Part shown: in pieces, positions 1 through 12,215 of the stretch | Numbering within the stretch: the stretch's first letter is position 1 | How the letters are laid out: every line of letters starts with the position of its first letter | Assembly (NCBI GenBank): GCA_024036415.1 | Contig: JAMWET010003540.1 | Coordinates: 60,001 to 124,000 of the forward strand | DNA from: Prochilodus magdalenae | Taxonomy: Eukaryota > Chordata > Actinopteri > Characiformes > Prochilodontidae | Direction: 5' to 3' | Length of the DNA: 64,000 nucleotides | Made by a program: the position numbers and the translations under genes | The notes under the pieces: generated by a model | Seen by the model: the letters and a program-made list of their open reading frames with translations, nothing else | What the model was told of the DNA's origin: nothing | Database searches by the model: none

Positions 1-2957
1 ATCCTCACTGTACTGTGTGAGTGATGGTCTCTTTGTGTGGTATCAGGTTAGCGGTGTTAGTGGTCTGATCCTCACTGTACTGTGTGAGTGATGGTCTCTT
101 TGTGTGGTATCAGGTTAGCGGTGTTAGTGGTCTGATCCTCACTGTACTGGGTGAGTGATGGTCTCTCGGTGTGGTATCAGGTTAGCGGTGTTAGTGGTCT
201 GATCCTCACTGTACTGGGTGAGTGAGAGTCTCTCGGTGTGGTATCAGGTTAGTGGTGTTAGTGGTCTGATCCTCACTGTACTGGGTGAGTGGTGGTCTCT
301 CGGTGTGGTATCAGGTTAGTGGTGTTAGTGGTCTGATCCTCACTGTACTGGGTGAGTGATGGTTTCTCGGTGTGGTATCAGGTTAGTGGTGTTAGTGGTC
401 TGATCCTCACTGTATTGGGTGAGTGATGGTCTCAGTGTGGTATCAGGTTAGTGGTGTGAGTGGTCTGATCCTCACTGTACTGGGTGAGTGATGGTCTCAG
501 TGTGGTATCAGGTTAGCGGTGTTAGTGATCTGATCCTTACTGTATTGGTGAGTGATGGTCTCTCGGTGTGGTATCAGGTTAGTGGTGTTAGTGGTCTGAT
601 CCTCACTGTACTGGGTGAGTGAAGGTCTCTCGGTGTGGTATCAGGTTAGTGGTGTTAGTGGTCTGATCCTCACTGTACTGGGTGAGTGGTGGTCTCTCGG
701 TGTGGTATCAGGTTAGTGGTGTTAGTGGTCTGATCCTCACTGTACTGGGTGAGTGGTGGCCTCGGTGTGGTATCAGGTTAGTGGTGTTAGTGGTCTGATC
801 CTCACTGTACTGGGTGAGTGATGGTCTCAGTGTGGTATCAGGTTAGTGGTGTTAGTGGCCTGATCTTCACTGTACTGGGTGAGTGATGGTCTCTCGGTGT
901 GGTATCAGGTTAGTGGTGTTAGTGGTCTGATCCTCACTGTACTAGGTGAGTGAGAGTCTCTCGGTGTGGTATCAGGTTAGTGGTGTTAGTGGTCTGATCC
1001 TCACTGTACTGGGTGAGTGATGGTCTCTCGGTGTGGTATCAGGTTAGTGGTGTTAGTAGTCTGATCCTCACTGTACTGGGTGAGTGATGGTCTCGGTGTG
1101 GTATCAGGTTAGTGGTGTTAGTGGTCTGATCCTCACTGTACTGGGTGAGTGATAGTCTCGGTGTGGTATCAGGTTAGTGGTGTTAGTGGTCTGATCCTCA
1201 CTGTACTGGGTGAGTGATGGTCTCGGTGTGGTATCCGGTTAGTGGTGTTAGTGGTCTGATCCTCACTGTACTGGGTGAGTGATGGTCTCGGTGTGGTATC
1301 AGGTTAGTGGTGTTAGTGGTCTGATCCTCACTGTACTGGGTGAGTGAGGGTCTCTCGGTGTGGTATCAGGTTAGTGGTGTTAGTGGTCTGATCCTCACTG
1401 TACTGGGTGAGTGATGGTCTCTCTCTGTGGTATCAGGTTAGTGGTGTTAGTGGTCTGATCCTAACTGTACTGGGTGAGTGATGGTCTCTCTCTGTGGTAT
1501 CAGGTTAGTGGTGTTAGTGGTCTGATCCTCACTGTACTGGGTGAGTGATGGTCTCTCTCTGTGGTATCAGGTTAGTGGTGTTAGTGGTCTGATCCTCACT
1601 GTACTGGGTGAGTGATGGTCTCTCGGTGTGTGGTATCAGGTTAGTGGTGTTAGTGGTCTGATCCTCACTGTACTGGGTGAGCGATGGTCTCTCGGTGTGG
1701 TATCAGGTTAGCGGTGTTAGTGGTCTGATCCTCACTGTACTGGGTGAGTGATGGTCTCAGTGTGGTATCAGGTTAGTGGTGTTAGTGGTCTGATCCTCAC
1801 CGTATTGGGTGAGTGATGGTCTCTCGGTGTGGTATCAGGTTAGCGGTGTTAGTGGTCTGATCCTCACTGTACTGGGTGAGTGATGGTCTCTCGGTGTGGT
1901 ATCAGGTTAGTGGTGTTAGTAGTCTGATCCTCACTGTACTGGGTGAGTGATGGTCTCTCGGTGTGGTATCCAGTTAGTGGTGTTAGTGGTCTGATCCTCA
2001 CTGTACTGGGTGAGTGATGGTCTCTCGGTGTGGTATCAGGTTAGTGGTGTTAGTGGTCTGATCCTCACTGTACTGGGTGAGTGATGGTCTCGGTGTGGTA
2101 TCAGGTTAGTGGTGTTAGTGGTCTGATCCTCACTGTACTGGGTGAGTGATGGTCTCGGTGTGGTATCAGGTTAGTGGTGTTAGTGGTCTGATCCTCACTG
2201 TACTGGGTGAGTGATGGTCTCAGTGTGGTATCAGGTTAGTGGTGTTAGTGGTCTGATCCTCACTGTACTGGGTGAGTGGTGGTCTCTCGGTGTGGTATCA
2301 GGTTAGTGGTGTTAGTGGTCTGATCCTCACTGTACTGGGTGAGTGATGGTCTCTCGGTGTGGTATCAGGTTACTGGTGTTAGTGGTCTGATCCTCACTGT
2401 ACTGGGTGAGCGATGGTCTCTCGGTGTGGTATCAGGTTAGTGGTGTTAGTGGTCTGATTCTCACTTTATTGGGTGAGCGATGGTCTCGGTGTGGTATCAG
2501 GTTAGCGGTGTTAGTGGTCTGATCCTCACTGTACTGGGTGAGCGATGGTCTCTCAGTGTGGTATTGGGTTAGTGGTGTTAGTGGTCTGATCCTCACTGTA
2601 CTGGGTGAGTGATGGTCTCTCGGTGTGGTATCAGGTTAGTGGTGTTAGTGGTCTGATCCTCACTGTACTGGGTGAGCGACGGTCTCTCTGTGTGGTATCA
2701 GGTTAGTGGTGTTAGTGGTCTGATCCTCACTGTACTGGGGGAGTGGTGGTCTCTTGGTGTGGTACCAGGTTAGTGGTGTTAGTGGTCTGATCCTCACTGT
2801 ACTGGGGGAGTGATGGTCTCTTGGTGTGGTATCAGGTTAGTGGTGTTAGTGGTCTGATCCTCACTGTACTGGGTGAGCGACGGTCTCTCTGTGTGGTATC
2901 AGGTTAGTGGTGTTAGTGGTCTGATCCTCACTGTACTGGGGGAGTGGTGGTCTCTCT
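1..2957. repeat. 67-bp minisatellite array, about 44 copies (truncated by window start)
   Basis: Head-to-tail units of 63-67 bp. Each holds a 'cactgtactgggtgagtg' segment, a variable 'gtctctcggtgtggtatc' segment and a 'ggttagtggtgttagtgg' segment. Length variants come from loss of one CTCT step. The array begins before base 1. All frames contain stops. It ends sharply near 2957 in single-copy DNA. The start of the array is unknown, so the total size is larger than seen. Confidence 0.97.
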
Positions 2958-3788
2958 AAGCTGGCTAAAACGCCATCAGGTTTCATGGCTCCAGCCTGAA
3001 CACTGTGACCGGTGCGAACAGTGTGCAGAACTATGAACGGAAGGCTGTCAGGCCAGCTTCATGAGTCATTATCGTACAGCAGCAGATGTTTGTTTGTTAT
3101 GGGAGCTTGTAAAAGAAGAGCTCTGGAGGTTAAGTGGACGAACTCTACGAGCATCCCTGAGTGCACGTGTGCGAGTCCGCAGCGGCGCTGGGTCTCAGGC
3201 GTCTGGCTGGAGGGCTTGACGAGGTGCTAAAATCCCGGCACTTATAAACATTAATGATCTTCATTAGCACCAGGCGAGCGGGCCGTGGGCGGCTGGGGGC
3301 TACGTAGGACCTTGTACACGTCTTTTGCTCCTTGTTCCCTCCATTCCTCCCCCTTCCACCTGCCACACCGCCAGCTGAAGGGCAGAGCGCGGCTGCGTCA
3401 CTGCCCGGCTGACCCGGCTGCTTGTTTACTGGCATTCCGGAAAAAAGAAGCGCTCGGTTTCTCAGCAATTGAGGGTGGGTTCAAACGGGACCCGGCACGG
3501 CTTCGCTCAGCAGGTAATGAGGGACAGAACACAAACCACTGGACGCTCCATTTCTCTCCGTGCACTCGCTTAGCATGACTTCACTAGGCAGAGCACAGTG
3601 GTTTGTTTATGACAGGGCAGAGCCAGGCATAAACGAACGCGGACCGCTGGGGTAGTTTAACAGGTTCAAGTGGAATATTCCTTGGTATTCCCGTGGCAAC
3701 AACATCTGTGAATTTAATCAGACAGATCACTCTTTTCATGGTAAATGACCGACAGGACTGAAACTTGGTGGGCAGGTTTGACGCAGGC

Positions 3789-4345
3789 CTCATCTCCGTA
3801 CCTGACTGACCCATCAGCCACCACTACGGACCTCCAGCGAGCAGTGGTGTCCTCCATGAGTCATCCTGTTAGTGCAGCACCATCGGCAGACGGCTGCACC
3901 ACGCAGGACTACATGCACACAGACCGTTACCACGACTGTCCTTAACACCACGTCACCGTCACCAAAGACTGCAGTGGTGCCGTACCAGACTGTCATGGAG
4001 GGACTCAGAATGACAGCGGGTCATCTTCAGTGACGAGTCCCGCTTTAGTCTTGGTGGAGACGCCCAACGAATCCGTGTGTGGAGGCACCGTGGTCAGCAC
4101 CAAGATGAACGGTTTGCCGTCACACGTCCAGAAGACCTGGTGTCCCTCCACCTCCACCCCTACCGCACCATCTGCAGGAACTGTGTGAGGATGTTCAAGC
4201 TGCATGGGATGGATTATCACAGGACTCCATCAGGAACCTCTACAGCTCCATACCGAGACGTCTGGCGTGTTGGGTTTATTGTTCCTGGTGACCTTTATCC
4301 TCCTTCCCAATAGCACTGCAATCCCACACCTTCCTTCTGGGAGCA
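3789..4345 (+). mobile_element. Internally deleted Tc1-like element, copy A
   Basis: The plus strand carries decayed transposase sequence. It includes the FSDESRF-type motif region, then RVWRHRGQH, then a C-terminal-like tail (LQELCEDVQAAWDGLSQD type). The middle of the DDE domain, including the expected second Asp and the Glu, is missing. Compared with copy C it also lacks about 100 bp near the 3' end (junction near 4272). It is non-autonomous; six related copies lie in the window. Confidence 0.8.
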
Positions 4346-4986
4346 GCTGTCCTTTTTGTCACTCACCGTGACAGTTCAATCACGGTCACTGGCAATGCAC
4401 CCTGAAGGAAGCCATGAAGACCTTCACGCCACTTTACGCTACAGTAGCCCTGTGTCACATTTTGCTCCACCTGTCATGGAGTTACGGAGATCCGAGCTGT
4501 GACTGTGTCAGCTCCTGAAAGAGGTGGAGAAACCCTCCGCTCCTCTTCTGCTTTACCGCAGTGGAAACCATCCAGCACAATGTCCCAGTTTGACCAGTCT
4601 GTGATGAGCAACAAGAGCTCCCAGCTGTATGCGAAAGCACTCATCAAGTTTCAGCTCCGAACTACGGTTTGGGAAACTTCCCTTCGGCTTTGGCTTTTCC
4701 GAAGTGGAAAGAACCTGTCATGATGTCAGAGTTTGTCCATCTTCTTCATTTTGCATGCAAGACCATGAGAGATGCACCCCCCCACCCTCACACCCTGACA
4801 AAATACTGTGTCCACAGTAAATAGTTTTTGATGCAAATATTCCACATGTTCTGAAACACAACACGTCACACTGAAGGACCACCTCCCCGCTGACGGAGGA
4901 AGAGCTTAAAGGATGTAAACAGTGCTAGAAAGCTGAACACCAACAGTTTTTAACGCTGAGAGAAAGCTGCTCAGTGTGTTTATGAT

Positions 4987-5742
4987 GTTTCTCTGTATAC
5001 TGTATTACCCTGTTCTTCAATGGTCAGGACCCCCACAGGACCCCCACAGAGCAGGTATGATGTGGGTGGTGGATCATTCTCAGCACTGCAGGGACACTGA
5101 CGTGGTGGTGGTGTGTTAGTGTGTGTGGTGCTGGTGTGAGTGGATCAGACACAGCAGTGCTGCTGGAGTGTTGAGACACTGTGTCCACTCACTGTCCACT
5201 CTATTAGACACTCCTACCTTGCTGCTCCACCTTGTAGATGGACAGTCAGAGACGATAGCTCATCTGCTGCTGCACAGTGCAGTGTTGGTCATCCTCTAGT
5301 CCTTCATCAGTGGACACAGAGCGCTGCCCACAGGACTCTTCCTACAGGACGCTGCCCCACAGGACGCTGCCCCACAGGACGCTGGATAGTTCTGGTTGGT
5401 GGACGATTCTCAATCCAGCAGTGACCCTGAGGTGTCCAGCAGCACTGCTGTCTCTGATCCACTCACACCAGCACCACACACACTAACACACCACCACCAC
5501 GTCAGTGTCACTGCAGTGCTGAGAATGATCCACCACCCACATCGTACCTGCTCTGTGGTGGTCCTGTGGGGGTCCTGACCATTGAAGAACAGGGTAATAC
5601 AGTACACAGAGAAACAGATGGACTACAGTCTGGACCTGTACACCTACAGAGTGTCCTGTAGGGTCAGTGGAGCTGATACAGTGGATAAAGAGTGTAGATG
5701 CATTAAGGTGGTCATAATGTTATGCCTGATCAGATGTTTGGA
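4987..5742. mobile_element. Long foldback (palindromic) DNA element
   Basis: The left arm (from 4987: gtttctctgtatactgta) is the imperfect reverse complement of the right arm (to 5615), each arm about 270 bp with only a short centre. Landmarks include 'cttcaatggtcaggac' and its complement, and 'gtgtgagtggatcagaca' and its complement. The right side continues to 'ggtcataatgttatgcctga' near 5742; the matching left end is lost. Fragments of the same family lie at 42296-42535, 43932-44187 and 45713-45993. The superfamily is uncertain. Confidence 0.8.
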
Positions 5743-5829
5743 CTCATACCTGGAAAAAAAATGTCACCATATTTTTCTGGCCAGCTGCTAAACATTACTC
5801 TCACTCAGGTGTATGTTGCCATACCCTCG

Positions 5830-5830
<1 letters not shown>

Positions 5831-5862
<32 letters not shown>
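5831..5862. repeat. (CA)16 microsatellite
   Basis: An uninterrupted CA dinucleotide run. Confidence 0.98.
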
Positions 5863-5863
<1 letters not shown>

Positions 5864-6276
5864 CAGAGGGAGGCTATTTTCCACCTGGTTCCCCCTCAGA
5901 TCAGAACACGCTCCCTATTTGTTTTCCTGTTGTGTGTGCCCGGCTCAGCCACGCTCCATAAAGACACACTGTTTCCGAGTCTTGTCTGGCCATCACATTT
6001 TCCACTGTTATTCCTCTGCTGGACTGAGCACAGTGCCCACGGGACAAACAATGCCAGCTCCCTAGACAGCCTCACACGCAAGCCATCAGGACACCATGGT
6101 ATTATACCAGCTGTGCTACAATATGACCCAACATGGAGGCGCCACAGTATTAGGATTACATCCTTTAACATTCACGGACTAGGCCCTATCTGAGAACTGT
6201 AGGGGAGTGGCCTAATATTCTAATAAGCAAACATGACTGACAGGCCTCAGTCCAACACTCACCTGCTACAGCACTC

Positions 6277-7015
6277 AAGCAGAACATTACAGACTGCTTA
6301 CCTGAACAGACTGACCACCAGAACATTACAGACTGCTCAGCTGCACAGACTGACCACCAGAACATTACAGACTGCTTACCTGCACAGACTGACCACCAGA
6401 ACATTACAGACTGCTTACCTGCACAGACTGACCACCAGAACATTACAGACTGCTTACCTGCACAGACTGACCACCAGAACATTACAGACTGCTTACCTGC
6501 ACAGACTGACCACCAGAACATTACAGACTGCCTACCTGCACAGACTGACCACCAGAACATTACAGACTGCTTACCTGCACAGACTGGCCACCTGAACATT
6601 ACAGACAGCTTACCTGCACAGACTGACCACCAGAACATTACAGACAGCTTACCTGCACAGACTGGCCACCTGAACATTACAGACAGCTTACCTGCACAGA
6701 CTGACAACCAGAACATTACAGACTACTCAGCTGCACAGACTGACCACCAGAACATTACAGACTACTCAGCTGCACAGACTGACCACCAGAACATTCCAGA
6801 CTGCTCAGCTGCACAGACTGACCACCAGAACATTACAGACTGCTCAGCTGCACAGACTGACCAATGGAACATTACAGACTGCTCAGCTGCACAGACCGAC
6901 CACCGGAACATTACAGACTGCTCAACTGCACAGACTGATCACAAGAACATTAAAGACTGCTCAGTTGCACAACCCGACCACCAGAACATTACAGACTGCT
7001 TAACTGTACAGACTT
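6277..7015. repeat. 39-bp minisatellite array, about 19 copies
   Basis: The unit is built on 'cagactgaccaccagaaca' followed by 'ttacagactgcttacctgca' and its tcagctgca variant. The unit length is a multiple of 3, so both strands show repetitive open frames up to 176 codons (13-residue repeats); these are artefacts. The last bases run into 'ctgtgcatatgacaataaac', which resembles a retroposon tail. Confidence 0.95.
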
Positions 7016-7492
7016 CTCTGTGCATATGACAATAAACTACTGAATCCTTAATTATGATAACACCTCAAGTACTGGAACCTAATTCTATTTAAGGTGGAAC
7101 GGGAAAACTGAAACAAGATTCCAGTAACGGTTCTTATCAGAAAGTGTTCCCAGCATTAAGAGAATAACGAGGATGTTCTAACTGGCTAAATCAGTAGGGA
7201 TTATTAATCTGAGTCTGATATAACATTAAAAACACTACAAACCGTTTGAGTTTCTACACTGTCCTATCTGGGTAGAGTAAGTAGATGGAACACCAGTGCT
7301 AGAGAACCATCCTCTATTATGTAAAGTTTGAGAACCCCAATTTTCTAAACTGCTCATTCAATATATAGAAAACAGTTATAATTCAAACTCGAGTCGTAAC
7401 CATTAACCAGCGACCACTATGCATAATCCTGCCACAGACGTCACCTAACAGTGAGGACGTGCAGAATGAAGGTTCAGAAATAAGAAACTTAC

Positions 7493-7525
7493 CTCCAGCG
7501 GTGAGTCGCAGAGGAACCTCTTAAA
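7493..7525 (-). CDS. ATE1: ATE1 exon 8 (33-bp small exon)
   Basis: This short exon encodes FKRFLCDSPLE, matching mammalian FTRFLCSSPLE, which directly follows the alternative exon 7 segment. The acceptor is a clean pyrimidine tract, ctctctcccctttacag|TTTAAG, and the donor is CTGGAG|gtaagt, close to ideal. It is 11 codons, phase 0 at both ends. It is the last ATE1 coding exon in the window; the next exon (beginning the GNAT-like catalytic region) would be at lower coordinates, past the 67-bp array and off the window. At this length the exon is missed by simple ORF searches. The call rests on both splice sites plus a 9 of 11 residue match. Confidence 0.93.
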
Positions 7526-7959
7526 CTGTAAAGGGGAGAGAGAGGAGAAGTTATTAATCTAGCACTAATAACTCGATCAGATTCAACTCTATTACATCAA
7601 TAAGCATGTAATCAGCTCATGCACTAAAGCACATGTGACATGGCCTCCCTGACTGTACGGTCCAGTACATCTCCTACGAGCAACCTGCTGTTTCAAGCCC
7701 TCTTCATTTCAACACCAGGCAGTTCATCATCAGTCCTGCTGAAATGCAACCAGGGGTTTTAATGTTGGCTACTGCTTAGCACTGCTAGCACACCAGTTCT
7801 ATAACTGCGCTATAGCGGGCCAAACTGAGATTTCTTAGACCTCCCGCACTTATAAAATAAACTTTTATCAGGACACGCCAAGGCTTTGAGCAGCTGCCCT
7901 ATTAGCCTAATAGAATATAATCTCACCAGGCAAAAGATGAGTCCCCTTGTGTCTTTAAG

Positions 7960-8400
7960 GTGGCAGTACCTTCAGGCCCCTGCAGATGGCGCTGCACGAG
8001 GATGATGGGGCTATGTGAGGTGTGAGTGATGGGAAGAGGTGCTACAGTGCAGGGAATGTCTCGTTCCATGTGTGGAAAATGGCTCCAGAGCAGATGTTAA
8101 TGATTGGCTAAAAGGAGGGACTGCATGTGGGCGTGGCCAAAGACCATAGTGTGAAGGAAGTAGCTGAATCTGCAGGTGTATGGAAGCGTACGGTCATACG
8201 GGTCTACCAGCAGTGGATACAATCCCAGCCTACAGGGAATTCTCCTCGGAACTGGGCCAGAAAAGGCATCCACTGAATCTGGATCACCTGACCAGTTCTT
8301 TGATGTGAGAGTGTCTGGACACTGATGTGGCTACATCCAGAAACTTCCAGTCCCAGCTGTTATCGGTGCTGTTGGAGGTGTTACACAGTGTTAGGGAAGT
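7960..8400 (+). mobile_element. Tc1-like element fragment with HTH region, copy 1
   Basis: The plus strand around 8148-8278 reads VKEVAESAGVWKRTVIRVYQ and onward to a stop. This matches the second helix-turn-helix of Tc1-like transposases ('..VA...GVS.RTV.R.YQ.W'). Frames before and after are broken. A second copy, about 90% alike by eye, lies at 30975-31420. It could be the 5' part of the same family as the deleted copies A-G, but no junction proves this. Confidence 0.7.
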
Positions 8401-9109
8401 TTCAGTCACAGGGGACTCAGCTCTCGCTCCTGGGGAGCTTAAACTCATATCACAGTTTAAAATATTAATTTACTGTTTATATATAAAAAGTCATATGAAA
8501 ATATTTGAATATTTGTGGTCTAATGACAGACTCGGCTGTTATAATGAGTTAAGACATTCTCTATAGTGAAGGCTCTTAAAATATAAAATATTTAAGACTC
8601 TGGTTGAAAATTTAATCTGAATTTACCTTAAAAATAAAGAAAAACACAACTGTTCAGATCACACCCTATAAATATAAGTGTATGACGCATTATAAAGCAC
8701 ACAGCTCCTTATAACACATGGCCTAGCTTGCTGAATGTCTCTTAAGTAGATATAATGACATGCATAATATATAATAATGTAAGAGTACGTAGCTGTATAC
8801 TGTCAGGTTTCCATGACACCTAGCCCCTAACGCTGTAATTCACCATGTAATCAGACACTGAGTTTTATGGCAGGCTATAACAGCCGTTAGGGGACGTGAC
8901 ATTTCAGTACATTACACCTCATAGAGCATTACACCGGGTCTAACGTGTAATACGGGACGCGGTGTGAATACGACGCTCTGCTTTTATAAGAGGCGGAGCT
9001 TATTAAAGCCATAGCTGACCTAGTACAACAATCATCCTTATAACGCTCTTATGAACAGGTGTTATAGGGCATTATGAAACCTGATATAAAGTTGCTTTCT
9101 TTTGTTTTA

Positions 9110-9797
9110 TGCATGTAATTTGTGTTATGGATGTGTCATGCATGTAATCATAATTAGATATGCAAGTGATGTTGCTATGCACATGTTATGAATGTAATCA
9201 TAACTGGTTATGCATGTAATGTAGTTATGCCTCTGTTTTTCATGTAATCATAACTATAGGTAATGCAGTTATGTATGTAATAATAACTAGCTATGCAGGT
9301 TGCTATTCACATCTTATGCATGTAATAGAGTTATGCCTGTGTTATTCATGTAATCATAACTGGTTATGCATGTAATGTAGTTATGCCTGTGTTATTCATG
9401 TAATAATAACTGGTTATGCATGTAATAGAGTTATGCCTGTGTTATTCATGTAATCATAACTAGTTATGCATGTAATGTAGCTATGCCTGTGTTATTAATG
9501 CAATCATAACTAGTTACCCATGTAATGTAGTTACGCCTGTGTTATTCATGTAATCATAACTGGTTATGCATGTAATGTAGTTATACCTGTGTTATTCATG
9601 TAATCATAACTATAGGTAATGTAGTTATGCATGTAATAATAACTAGCTATGCATGTAATAGAGTTATGCCTGTGTTATTCATGTAATCATAACTGGTTAT
9701 GCATGTAATAGAGTTATGCTTGTGTTATTCATGTAATCATAACTGTTTATGCCTGTGATATAGTTATGCAAATTTTTTGCATGTAATTATAACTAAC
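9110..9797. repeat. 50-bp AT-rich minisatellite array, about 13 copies
   Basis: Units contain 'catgtaatcataactggtta' and 'tgcatgtaatgtagttatgc' followed by 'ctgtgttatt'. Repeated TGCAT and TTATG motifs are partly palindromic. Decay is greater at the left edge. Confidence 0.93.
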
Positions 9798-10667
9798 TTC
9801 AAGTAATCTTACAAGCTCATGAATGGTATTATAAGATACTGTGTATGCCTTATAACACCTTATGAATGCATTTGATGTTGAAATATGCATTTTGAATATA
9901 GGACTCATTCTAAGAGGCTTCTGATTGTAATATATATATATATACACACCTATTGAAATAGTTTAAAACTGGGAAAGTAAGATACATCACATTAACTAAA
10001 TCAATATTTGGGCCTCCTGAGACGGAGCACCTCCATCCTGAAAGTCTCTGTGGAAACACAAACAGCCCTTCATTTACCCAACAGCCGCATGTAACCCACT
10101 TGGTTTCCTCAGGTGAGGAGTGTGCGGTAGACGATACGTAGCGAGAGAAGCCGACCCGGGAAAGTAAGTGGCAGTGAGGAAGCTTGGAGCCTCTTTGTTC
10201 CTTCCCTGCGCGGCGGACCTGCTCTGTTTACTGGCTGGCCGGCTCTCAGGGCCTGTGGATACGCAGAGCATGTTTCTGGGTTTAGCTCACAAACCCGGCT
10301 AAATGAGAAACAGGAGCTACGCCATGCTGAACCTACGCTCGCAGCCGCACCACCATGTGCACATACTGTTTTCCGGAAAGCTCTGTGATGTATGAGGTGT
10401 GCCTGCACAAAGACCTCGCTGTCCGTGTTGGACAGCCCTACAGGAAACGCTGCAGCAGTAGTGAAGATAAGCAGCTCTGTGAGCCTGCATCCCGACTCCA
10501 GAACACAATGGCAATGCCAGAAGTGGAGTTATGAATATGAGTTATGTGTAACAAGTAGCCGTACATTCCTCTAAAACCAAAAACCGTGACAACCTGCGCC
10601 ATACATCAGACGGCCTATAGGGGATACTTCCCAGCCTTCTGTAGAGTTCAGCGTGTGCGGTGTAAAC

Positions 10668-11083
10668 AGGGTGATTGAGCGCGGGTTCGGTGTGAGGTGG
10701 TTCAGACGTTCTTTACAGTGGTGGTGATGGGAACCAGGGTTCTCCATATCTAGAACACACATACAGAGGCTTTATTGACTATCTAGAACCACCAGTGAAC
10801 CTACGCGTGTCTTCTGAGTGTGTATGGAATGTTGATGATGAAAATCTGGAAAACCTGGAAATACTAAGCTCCTTTGGGGGACTATTTGACCTCACAGCGC
10901 CCTGCAGCATGTATCCCTCCACCATGAATGGAGTTTAAGGCTGAGATCTTCTCCACACTATCATAAACAGCGTCTCAGACATCAGGCAGCGTATTCAGAA
11001 CCACCTCATGTAGGAACTTCCTGTGAGGGAGCTTTTAGAGGGGATGTCTGGTTACCTTCACCACCACTGGGAACACAGGTGGA
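10668..11083 (+). repeat. Interspersed repeat R1, copy 1
   Basis: About 415 bp shared with 36097-36520, 44728-44994, 58806-59060 (minus) and 59270-59365. Landmarks are 'gggggactatttgacctcac', 'cagcatgtatccctccacca' and 'cttcctgtgagggagctttt'. No coding capacity or terminal repeats were identified; the class is unknown. Confidence 0.8.
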
Positions 11084-11135
11084 GCTATCTTCATGGTGTA
11101 CTGGAGATACCCGGATGGTGTTCTACTCCTGTCCA
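11074..11135 (+). repeat. Short repeat shared with 57905-58060
   Basis: 'caggtggagctatcttcatg' followed by 'ctggagatacccggatggtg' recurs at 57905-58060, where it is tandemly duplicated. The class is unknown. Confidence 0.7.
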
Positions 11136-11139
11136 AACT

Positions 11140-11330
11140 CCTGAACACCACCCCCACACCATAATCCCCCCTCCACCAAACTTTATACTCGGCACAGTGC
11201 AGTCAGACAAACACCGGTCTCCTGGCAACCGCCAAACCCAGACTCGTCCATCGGATTACCAGACAGAGAAGCGTGATCGGTCACTCCACAGAACACGCCT
11301 CCACCTCTTCATATCTTATATTACGGTTAT
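11140..11330 (-). mobile_element. Tc1-like transposase fragment (second family)
   Basis: The sequence 'ccaccaaactttatactcgg' to 'cagaacacgcctccacctct' is the antisense of a Tc1-like transposase catalytic region common in fish (a conserved block around 'ctcctggcaaccgccaaacc'). Related pieces are at 22318-22560 and 34915-35318. Frames are broken. Confidence 0.7.
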
Positions 11331-11747
11331 ATAAAAATGCATATTTGGATAAACAGTCTGATTATCTGGTGGGCCTACATCATCAGGCTGATCGTACATC
11401 ATGGCGAGCGATGTGCGTTTCGATCCCTGCATCCTCAGTAACGTTCCTAACACTATCTCTGGCAGCATGGCCACGGTGGGGCACCCGCGTTCCTGAGCGT
11501 ACCACGCTCCATCACCAACACACAACCTTAATGTTTCAAAACACAACCGGTTCCAGAACACTGATCTCAGCATTCCAACTCAGCACCCCGAACACGGTTA
11601 ACCGAGTACTCATCATAAAGCAACCTCCACCACCCCCACACCCCTCTCCCGCTCACTGAAACCACTGTGGGCAGGGCTTTAGTCAGGGCTGTTAAATAAG
11701 CTGGAACCTGAGGACCACAGTGACGCATCACTGACCGTAATATAGTG

Positions 11748-11925
11748 GGGGGGGGGAGAGGGAGAGAGAGAGAAAGACGGAGAGAGGAGGGGACGGAGGG
11801 AGATAGAGAGGGAGGGAGAGAAAGAGGTAGGAAGTGAGAAGGAGGGCGAGCGGGAGAGAGAGAGGGAGAAAGAGAGGAAGAGAGAGAGGATGAAAGAGTG
11901 AGAAAGGAGACAAAAAGAGACAGAA
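11748..11925. repeat. GA-rich (purine strand) low-complexity tract
   Basis: About 180 bp, nearly all A or G on the plus strand, starting with a G9-type run and irregular (GA)n. It lies directly before the GT-rich tract. Confidence 0.95.
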
Positions 11926-11935
11926 TAACTGAACT

Positions 11936-12215
11936 GTGTATGTGCGTGTGTGTGTGTGTGTGTGTGTGAGTGCTAGTGTGTATGTGAGTGTGTGTGTGTG
12001 TGTGTATTTGAGTGTGTGTGAGTGTGTATCTGAGTGTGTGTGTGTGTGTGTGTGTGAGAGTGTTAGTGTGTATCTGAGTGTGTGTGTGTGTGTGTGTGTG
12101 TGTGTTTATATATCTGAGTGTGTGTGTGTGAGTGTGTATCTGAGTGTGTGTGTGTGTGTGTGTGTGTGTATCTGAGTGTGTATGTGAGTGTGAGTGTGTG
12201 TGTATATGTGTGTTT
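11936..12215. repeat. GT-rich compound microsatellite
   Basis: (GT)n runs broken by GAGTGT, TATCTGAGT and GTTAGT steps over about 280 bp. Open frames here (VCVCV repeats) are artefacts. Confidence 0.95.

Larger units (their letters stand above)
1..7492 (-). other. ATE1 intron 8 (part)
   Basis: No coding exon was recognised between exon 8 and the window edge. It holds the 67-bp array (1-2957), a CpG-rich single-copy stretch (about 2960-3780) without recognisable protein similarity, a Tc1-like copy (3789-4345), a stretch at 4350-4980 where I see nothing identifiable, a long foldback element (4987-5742), (CA)16 at 5831-5862, an unremarkable stretch (5870-6270), the 39-bp array (6277-7015) and about 470 bp of plain intron before exon 8. 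Confidence 0.85.

Noticed and set aside
3012..3814. CpG-rich stretch with several short frames as a possible next ATE1 exon
   Set aside because: None of the frames resembles the ATE1 region expected after SPLE, and no matching acceptor/donor pair was found.
6186..6716. 176-codon minus-strand frame with 13-residue repeats
   Set aside because: Product of the 39-bp minisatellite; no start context or splice support.
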